Positions 7,412-11,870 of a stretch of 11,870 nt of DNA are shown here, piece after piece. The DNA is from an uncultured Mollicutes bacterium. Lineage in GTDB: Bacteria; Bacillota_I; Bacilli_A; RF39; UBA660. Each line of letters begins with the position of its first letter. The stretch's first letter is position 1. A program made the position numbers and the translations under genes. The DNA is taken from positions 1 to 11,870 of the forward strand of contig UQQI01000046.1 of the NCBI GenBank assembly GCA_900543055.1, written 5' to 3'. The notes below the pieces were generated by a model that saw nothing but the letters and a program-made list of their open reading frames with translations, was not told where the DNA came from and searched no databases.

Positions 7412-7615
7412 ATGAAGTTAGACATTCAAATGTTTGCTGTTCCTTTCCGTAAAGTTTCAAAGACTAGAAAGAGAATGAGAAGAAGTCATAACGCTATGGA
7501 AATTCCTGGAATGACTAAGTGTCCAAGCTGCGGAGAAATGATTAAGCCACATAGAGTTTGCCCTAAATGTGGAAGCTACAAAGGAAAAGTAGAAGTAACT
7601 AAGGAAGCTGAATAA
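7409..7615 (+). CDS. rpmF: Ribosomal protein L32 with an L27-like N-terminal leader
   Basis: 68 residues from the ATG at 7409. Residues 10 onward are ordinary Firmicute L32: AVPFRKVSKTRKRMRR, then a zinc ribbon with CPSCG and CPKCG. L32 is a late-assembly protein of the 50S subunit near the exit region. Normal L32 begins MAVPF; here nine extra residues, MMKLDIQMF, precede AVPF. These align one to one with the conserved nine-residue leader of Firmicute L27 (MLKLNLQFF before A), which the cysteine protease Prp removes. Cutting between F9 and A10 would yield exactly the mature L32 end. The Shine-Dalgarno at 7394-7401 supports the long form; ATG 7412 would give a leader one residue shorter. A TTG at 7391 is in frame but lies upstream of that site. 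yceD ends four bases before the start. Confidence 0.93.
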   Translation: MMKLDIQMFAVPFRKVSKTRKRMRRSHNAMEIPGMTKCPSCGEMIKPHRVCPKCGSYKGKVEVTKEAE

Positions 7616-7631
7616 TTGCTTTCTTTTTTTT
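7603..7631 (+). terminator. Intrinsic terminator overlapping the end of rpmF
   Basis: GGAAGC (7603-7608) pairs with GCTTTC (7618-7623) through six base pairs, one of them G-T, around a 9-base loop that contains the rpmF stop codon (7613-7615). Eight T follow at 7624-7631. The left arm lies inside the rpmF coding sequence. Confidence 0.7.
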
Positions 7632-7703
7632 GTGAAATTTTCCTTTATTCAGAACTATTAAAGTATTATTAAATTATAAATAAATAATAGATGGAGTTTA
7701 TCT

Positions 7704-7796
7704 ATGAAGTTGGAGTCTTTATTTATGATGACTAAAGTAACAAATTTTAATTTGTCTTTTGTTCTTTATTGCTTTATATTAAAAAATCTTCTATAA
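7704..7796 (+). CDS. Possible 30-residue leader or small protein, doubtful
   Basis: An ATG at 7704 with GGAG at 7693-7696 (7 bases upstream) opens 30 codons ending in TAA at 7794-7796. The peptide begins MKLESLFMM and has a hydrophobic C-terminal half (SFVLYCFILKNLL). Its end runs through the predicted -35 and -10 of the next gene, and no promoter is evident upstream, although readthrough from rpmF could reach it. In such AT-rich DNA a frame of this size may arise by chance. Confidence 0.2.
   Translation: MKLESLFMMTKVTNFNLSFVLYCFILKNLL
7740..7755. other. Perfect AT-rich inverted repeat between rpmF and the pilin-like gene
   Basis: ACAAATT (7740-7746) and AATTTGT (7749-7755) form a perfect 7+7 inverted repeat with two bases between. 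T-rich sequence follows (CTTTTGTTCTTT). It lies just upstream of the -35 of the next promoter, so it could be an operator, a weak second terminator, or chance. Confidence 0.3.
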
Positions 7797-7797
7797 T
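7769..7797 (+). promoter_or_regulatory. Sigma-A-type promoter of the giant pilin-like gene
   Basis: TTGCTT (7769-7774) and a perfect TATAAT (7792-7797) are separated by exactly 17 bases. Transcription would start near 7804, about 28 bases before the ATG, leaving room for the GGGAG ribosome binding site at 7818-7822. It follows the rpmF terminator, so the two-gene pilin unit probably has its own transcript. Confidence 0.65.
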
Positions 7798-7831
7798 ATT
7801 TTATATAATATGAAGATGGGAGAATACTTAT

Positions 7832-10800
7832 ATGACTAAGATTACTGAAGCTAAGAAAAAACAAGTTAAAGCTTTTACATTAGTTGAACTTTTGGGTACT
7901 ATTGTAATTATTGGTATACTTTCTGCTGTAGCAATTTCAGCTGTTTCTAAGTTAATATCTAATGCACGTGTTTCTAGTAGTGAGGCTAATATTAAGACGA
8001 TGAAAATGGCTGCTGAAAGTTATTTACAAAGTAATGCTAATTTGTTACCAAAAAATATTGGTGAATATAAAAATATAGATATTAATGAATTAAGACAAAG
8101 CAAATATATCACAAGTGATTTAGTTGATTCTAAAGGAAATAGTTGTATGAAGTATTCATATGTTAGAGTTTATAAATTGTCTAAGAATGAATATACGTAT
8201 ACTCCTTATCTTTATTGTGGTGATGAAACTCCAGAAAATACTGAAAAAGGTAAAAGGCCATTTGTAATACTTAGTTTTAGTGATTCAAAAGTTGTGTCAA
8301 AAGCGTCTTTTAGTTTGAAAATATATGGTGATGACACTAAGTCTGGAGATAAATATATTCCCGAGACAGAGATTGAAAGTTATAGTTATACAATATCTGC
8401 TAAATTAAATAAAGAAAATACGCCTACGGAAATATATAACTCTGGTACATTATCTGCAAATAGAAAGAAAAGTATTATTCTTAATAAAAACTTTTCTGAT
8501 TATATAGATGTTTCTGGTGTTTCTACATTCTATGTAGAAGTTACTGTTATAAATGTAACTGGTGAGACTTATACTATAAGTTCGTCTACTTCTTCATCAA
8601 ATTCACAAACTTATATTGATGATGTTGCGCCTTTATGTAATTATGATCATACAGTTGAACCTGCAGCTAATGAATGGATAAATAAGAATAGTAATTCTTC
8701 TGAGAGAGTTATAAGTGTTGGTTGCGACGATGGAGATGGAAGTGGTTGTAAACGTGCTAATTTTTCTAAGTCATGGCCATATGATGAAAATGGCGATGGA
8801 AATATATCAGACGAGGAAAAGGGTGTAGAGTTTGGATATATTGCAATTTATGATAATCGTGATAAGAAATTCTCTGGAAATAAAGAGACAGGAAATAGAG
8901 GAATTGATACACGTGAACCTCATAATGGTAAAACAGATTGTAGAGTTAGAGTTAATGTTGATTTGGTAAGTCCTTCAGCAACACTTATTGCAAAGTCTAG
9001 AAATAAGACTGTTCTTAATGCTGTTACAGTTAATGATAAAAAAGAAACTACTACAATTCTTAGTGATTCATATAGTAATTTAGTTGGACAAAGTAAATCA
9101 AAGTGGATGAATAATGCGAATTATTCTCAAGGTGTTACTTATGAAGTTGAAGTTAGTGATAATTTGCATCTTGATCATTGGACATGGAATACTAATGCTG
9201 GTTATTTAAATGATGATGCTACAGATGATTTAATAACTCATGTTAGTGATACTGGTCCTGATTCTGATAGGGATTCGTTTAAACAACCTGATTTAAATAC
9301 AAATGATAAAGGTAACAGAAAAGATAAAATAACTTTTGGTTTTAAGACAGAAGGAAGAAGATACGGAGTTTTAACAATATATGATGCTGCTGGTAATAGT
9401 GTTTCATATAAGATTTATGCTAATTTAGATAGAACGGCACCAAAAACTCCTACGTTTGACGCTGAAAACATTGAGAATAAAACACAATATATTTTTGATA
9501 CTTGGTCTAATGATTCTACGGGAGTTTTAGTGTATGCTACTGGAACTGGTCTTGATAATGAAAGTAATAATACTAATCTTTCAGGTCATAAGACATATAA
9601 ATACAAAGTTAATGGTGGTTCTTGGGTTGGTGGTGATAAATATACAGTTAGTGCTCAAGGAAAAACTTCAATTACTTTTATTGCCTGTGATTATGCTGGT
9701 AACTGTAGTGATGAGGCTACAATTAAAAATGTATATCTTGATAATATTGCTCCTAAATGTAATGTAAGTGTTGCAAGTGAAAAAAATAGTAATTACAATG
9801 GTGAGTGGACTAATGTTCCAGTTACTGTTTCTGCAGAGTGTAAAGATGCTGATGGTGGAAGTGGTTGTGTTACAAAGCCTTTTTCTAAAACATATACGGA
9901 AGATATAAAAACATCAAAAGCTGGTGCTCTTGGTGATAACAATCCTGGAAGCGTAAGTGATGCTGCAGGAAATGTTACTACTTGTGACACTGTTAAAGTT
10001 CAAATAGATAAAGTTGAACCAACTTGTACTGTATCAGGGGGTAAAGATTCTTGGACTAATAAATCTATTACTATAGCAGCAACTTGTACTGATAATGGAA
10101 GTGTAAAAAGTGAGTGTAAACAAACTAGCAAAAAATTAGTGTATCCAGATGATATTGAAGGAGCAAATGAGTTTAATACAACACAAGCAGGAGTTGGTGG
10201 AGTAGGTGTTGGAGGTTATGTTGAGGATAATGCTGGTAATATTGGTAAGTGTGCAGCAAATCAAACTGTAAGAATTGATAAAACTGCACCAAAATGTGAA
10301 GTTATGGGTGAAACTTCTAGTTGGTCAACATCTAAGGTAACAGTAAAAGCTCATTGTGTGGAGCAAGGCTCATATCAAAGTGGCTGTGTTACTAATGATT
10401 TCTCAAATGGTTATAGTAATGTTGATATTTCTGATGCTGGTGCTATTTCTAGAGGAAATGGAGGAATCGTAAAAGACGCAGCAGGTAATAGTGCTTCTTG
10501 TAAGACTGTTAAGGTTATGTCAGACACAACACCACCAAAAGTCACATCTTGTTCTCATAATAAAAATAAATTTACTGTTGGACAAAAAAGTGTTGGTATA
10601 AGTGGCTTAAGTGAGTATCAATTTAAAGTTAATGACTCTCCAAAAAAGGCATCTAGTAGTTCTAGTTATTCAGTCAGTAGTGCATGTGGTGAAAAAAGTT
10701 ATAATGTTAAAGTACGAATTAAAAATGGTGCTGGTACTTGGAGTGGTTATAAAGATTGTGGAACTTACACTTCTCCTAAATGCTGTAGTTCTTCGAGTTA

Positions 10801-11089
10801 TTTGGGATGTGATTGGACAACATCTTGTCGTGATGGAAATACTTTTGTATATACAGATGCATCTTTATCAGTACATGCTGGTGTAGTACGTCATGGTTCA
10901 ATTAATGATAAACTTTATGTAATTGAAGTTGGTAATAAATGGGTAAAGGTTCATCCTGAGTCTTATGGAGAAGATTATAAAAATCATGGTGATGATGTAT
11001 ACATATATTCTAATTGTATAAATGTAGATTCAAAGGGAAATCTAAAAAATAAGAATGCAGTTTGTGAGTATTCTAATTGTCCAGGATAG
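7832..11089 (+). CDS. Giant pilin-like surface protein with Ig-like Cys modules and an SH3-like C-terminus
   Basis: 1085 residues; ordinary type IV pilins and pseudopilins have about 100-250. The N-terminus is a prepilin signal: a basic leader (1-14) ending KA, then FTLVELL with Glu at +5 (E19) and a hydrophobic helix to about 39. A prepilin peptidase would cut after A14. Residues 46-130 look like a pilin head with C105/C129. After a beta-rich section (140-262) come six Ig-like modules (about 263-898) and a seventh, divergent one (899-983). Each of the six has a W near its start (W282, 425, 558, 659, 741, 831), most end in DxAGN, and linkers read like IDK-x-x-P. Residues 318-329 form a canonical EF-hand loop. 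The end (984-1085) is Cys-rich with an SH3-like stretch (about 1000-1063). 30 cysteines in all. It is probably an exposed adhesin or wall-binding fibre; no pilus assembly genes are in view. GGGAG lies 9 bases before the ATG. Confidence 0.85.
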   Translation: MTKITEAKKKQVKAFTLVELLGTIVIIGILSAVAISAVSKLISNARVSSSEANIKTMKMAAESYLQSNANLLPKNIGEYKNIDINELRQSKYITSDLVDSKGNSCMKYSYVRVYKLSKNEYTYTPYLYCGDETPENTEKGKRPFVILSFSDSKVVSKASFSLKIYGDDTKSGDKYIPETEIESYSYTISAKLNKENTPTEIYNSGTLSANRKKSIILNKNFSDYIDVSGVSTFYVEVTVINVTGETYTISSSTSSSNSQTYIDDVAPLCNYDHTVEPAANEWINKNSNSSERVISVGCDDGDGSGCKRANFSKSWPYDENGDGNISDEEKGVEFGYIAIYDNRDKKFSGNKETGNRGIDTREPHNGKTDCRVRVNVDLVSPSATLIAKSRNKTVLNAVTVNDKKETTTILSDSYSNLVGQSKSKWMNNANYSQGVTYEVEVSDNLHLDHWTWNTNAGYLNDDATDDLITHVSDTGPDSDRDSFKQPDLNTNDKGNRKDKITFGFKTEGRRYGVLTIYDAAGNSVSYKIYANLDRTAPKTPTFDAENIENKTQYIFDTWSNDSTGVLVYATGTGLDNESNNTNLSGHKTYKYKVNGGSWVGGDKYTVSAQGKTSITFIACDYAGNCSDEATIKNVYLDNIAPKCNVSVASEKNSNYNGEWTNVPVTVSAECKDADGGSGCVTKPFSKTYTEDIKTSKAGALGDNNPGSVSDAAGNVTTCDTVKVQIDKVEPTCTVSGGKDSWTNKSITIAATCTDNGSVKSECKQTSKKLVYPDDIEGANEFNTTQAGVGGVGVGGYVEDNAGNIGKCAANQTVRIDKTAPKCEVMGETSSWSTSKVTVKAHCVEQGSYQSGCVTNDFSNGYSNVDISDAGAISRGNGGIVKDAAGNSASCKTVKVMSDTTPPKVTSCSHNKNKFTVGQKSVGISGLSEYQFKVNDSPKKASSSSSYSVSSACGEKSYNVKVRIKNGAGTWSGYKDCGTYTSPKCCSSSSYLGCDWTTSCRDGNTFVYTDASLSVHAGVVRHGSINDKLYVIEVGNKWVKVHPESYGEDYKNHGDDVYIYSNCINVDSKGNLKNKNAVCEYSNCPG
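8618..10525 (+). repeat. Tandem Ig-like modules, four of them with a shared four-Cys pattern
   Basis: Six modules of about 80-155 residues lie in tandem in the pilin-like protein. Modules 1, 4, 5 and 6 share four Cys in the same order: 269/298/306/370, 643/670/679/718, 732/752/762/807 and 822/842/852/890. The second and third Cys are always 8-10 residues apart and the last precedes a V-x-V strand. Modules 2 and 3 keep the W and DxAGN landmarks but not the four-Cys pattern. Similarity is visible in the protein but weak in the DNA, so the duplications are old. Confidence 0.75.
8783..8818 (+). other. EF-hand calcium-binding loop in the pilin-like protein
   Basis: Residues 318-329, DENGDGNISDEE, satisfy the canonical 12-position EF-hand loop: acidic or amide at 1, 3 and 5, Gly at 6, Ile at 8 and Glu at 12. 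It is inserted between the third and fourth Cys of Ig-like module 1. Confidence 0.7.
10829..11020 (+). other. SH3-like domain at the C-terminus of the pilin-like protein
   Basis: Residues about 1000-1063 read as short strands: FVYTDASLSVHAG, a turn, KLYVIEVGNKWVKVHP, then DDVYIYSNC. This resembles bacterial SH3 domains, where a strand with VI-x(n)-GNxWxKV precedes a final strand. Such domains often bind cell-wall peptides or glycans. Flanking Cys (C993, C999, C1062, C1078, C1083) could staple it. The call rests on strand pattern and not on a clear signature. Confidence 0.4.
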
Positions 11090-11102
11090 GATGGTGAAAT
11101 AG

Positions 11103-11810
11103 ATGAAAAATAAAATAAAAATTAACTATATTATCTATGTATTAATTTTTATAGTTTTATGTTGCATTATAATTTTCTTGTTTTTATCAAAGAGTAAAAA
11201 CAATAATTTTTATAACATATCTAAGAAGAAGAGTATGGTACTTAAAATATGTAAAAATAGCAATTGTAAGATGCCATCAACTCTTAGATATGATGTAATT
11301 GATATTAATTCTAATATTCGTGCTGTTAATGAAAAAGTAGATTTTATTAATAATGAAACAAAAAAGTTATATAATAAAGCTATAAATTCTGATATGAATG
11401 TTGGTGAATGTAGTAAAGCAATTGATACCTATAATTATAGATATGCTCATTCTACGTTTTATGACTTATATGAAGATGATAAATATATGAGTATCTCTGC
11501 TCAAAGGACAGAAACAGATGTTTGTTCAGGAACTGTTTCAAGACAGCAGAGAGAAGTTTATATTTATGATAAGAAAAGAAGAAATTTTATTAGTCAAGAT
11601 GACTTTATTATTAGTTTAGGTATATCTAAAAAAGAAATAGTTGATAGAGTAAGAGAAGTAGTTACTTCATATGGTAAGAGTGTGTCTAAAAATTATACTA
11701 TAGATGATTCTTATAAAGATTATGTATTATATTATGGTAGTGATAAAAAAGTGTCTATTTCAATGAAATTACCTGGAGAGAATATGTATTTATTTGATAG
11801 TTTATGGTAA
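11103..11810 (+). CDS. Membrane-anchored Cys-containing protein, partner of the pilin-like gene
   Basis: 235 residues. One membrane segment (about 9-29) is followed by an outside part. Four outside Cys occur: C50 and C55 (C-x4-C), C103 and C141. The middle, with a YEDDKYMSISAQR strand, then REVYIYDKKRRNFISQDDFI (150-169) and a helix-rich end with KKEIVDRVREVV, recalls the DUF4163/DUF3298 region of PdaC- and RsiV-type proteins, where a similar strand pair precedes a D-L-F motif; this is a loose impression, not an assignment. It begins 13 bases after the pilin-like stop with GGTGA at 11093-11097 as ribosome binding site, so the two are cotranscribed and may act together at the surface. The function is unknown. 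Confidence 0.75.
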   Translation: MKNKIKINYIIYVLIFIVLCCIIIFLFLSKSKNNNFYNISKKKSMVLKICKNSNCKMPSTLRYDVIDINSNIRAVNEKVDFINNETKKLYNKAINSDMNVGECSKAIDTYNYRYAHSTFYDLYEDDKYMSISAQRTETDVCSGTVSRQQREVYIYDKKRRNFISQDDFIISLGISKKEIVDRVREVVTSYGKSVSKNYTIDDSYKDYVLYYGSDKKVSISMKLPGENMYLFDSLW

Positions 11811-11819
11811 TGATGATTT

Positions 11820-11852
11820 AAAAGTCAATTTTATTTTTACATTGATTTTTTT
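11820..11852 (+). terminator. Terminator after the pilin-like unit
   Basis: AAAAGTCAAT (11820-11829) pairs with ATTGATTTTT (11841-11850) through 10 base pairs, including one G-T, around an 11-base loop. T-rich sequence continues to the end of the window (11851-11867). The stem is AT-rich. It begins 10 bases after the stop at 11810. Confidence 0.55.
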
Positions 11853-11870
11853 AAATTTTTTCTTTTTAAA

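Noticed and set aside
7430..7435. Internal ATG giving L32 as MFAVPF, without the leader
   Set aside because: No Shine-Dalgarno is visible before it, and it would leave an extra Phe before AVPF. It remains a minor alternative.
9534..9990. Open frames on other frames and strand inside the pilin-like gene
   Set aside because: They lie wholly within a long gene with clear domain structure, have no good start sites, and encode low-complexity products.
8618..10525. Recent DNA-level tandem repeat or phase-variable repeat tract in the pilin-like gene
   Set aside because: The modules are similar as protein but diverged in DNA; no long identical direct repeats or homopolymer/SSR tract suited to slippage was seen.
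1..11870. CRISPR array, tRNA/rRNA, insertion sequence or prophage genes
   Set aside because: No regularly spaced repeats, no cloverleaf or rRNA motifs, and no transposase, integrase or phage structural proteins were found; the L27-like leader on L32 is attached to a real ribosomal protein, not to a phage capsid gene.

Overview
The window is very AT-rich and gene-dense, with strong AGGAGG/GAGGTG ribosome binding sites, Arg codons dominated by AGA, and Lys/Asn/Ile-rich proteins. The gene content is Gram-positive: a yceD-rpmF pair, a YugP-like peptidase, a MYG1-family hydrolase, COG2081/COG2509 flavoproteins and a membrane-anchored polysaccharide deacetylase. TGA is used as a stop (end of yceD) and TGG is the Trp codon, so the standard bacterial code applies and not the Mycoplasma code. 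The best guess is an uncultured Bacilli/Mollicutes-like Firmicute, for instance from a gut community; the lineage is inference.

Layout. (1) 66-1724, minus strand: a membrane-anchored deacetylase with two SH3-like repeats, a degenerate copy of the first half of a deacetylase domain, and an apparently intact catalytic domain. (2) 1826-4598, plus strand: two overlapping flavoprotein genes, divergent from the deacetylase. (3) 4652-6256: a membrane zinc metallopeptidase and a MYG1-family protein, closely spaced behind an extended -10 promoter. (4) 6335-7615: an anchored protein of unknown role, then yceD and rpmF, closed by a hairpin terminator overlapping the rpmF stop. (5) 7616-7831: a non-coding gap with an AT hairpin, a doubtful 30-codon frame and a good sigma-A-type promoter. 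(6) 7832-11810: a 1085-residue protein with a prepilin-type N-terminus, repeated Cys-containing Ig-like modules, an EF-hand loop and an SH3-like C-terminus, followed closely by a membrane-anchored partner of unknown function, then a terminator at 11820-11852.

The most striking points are these. The ribosomal protein L32 gene encodes a nine-residue N-terminal extension that matches, position by position, the Prp-protease-cleaved leader of Firmicute ribosomal protein L27, and cleavage would leave exactly the normal mature L32 N-terminus. The deacetylase carries a duplicated pseudo-catalytic half in which the metal-binding Asp pair has become Asn-Asn. The giant pilin-like protein has 30 cysteines arranged in repeating four-Cys modules. 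It sits with other Cys-containing exported proteins, which suggests this organism forms disulfides outside the cell.
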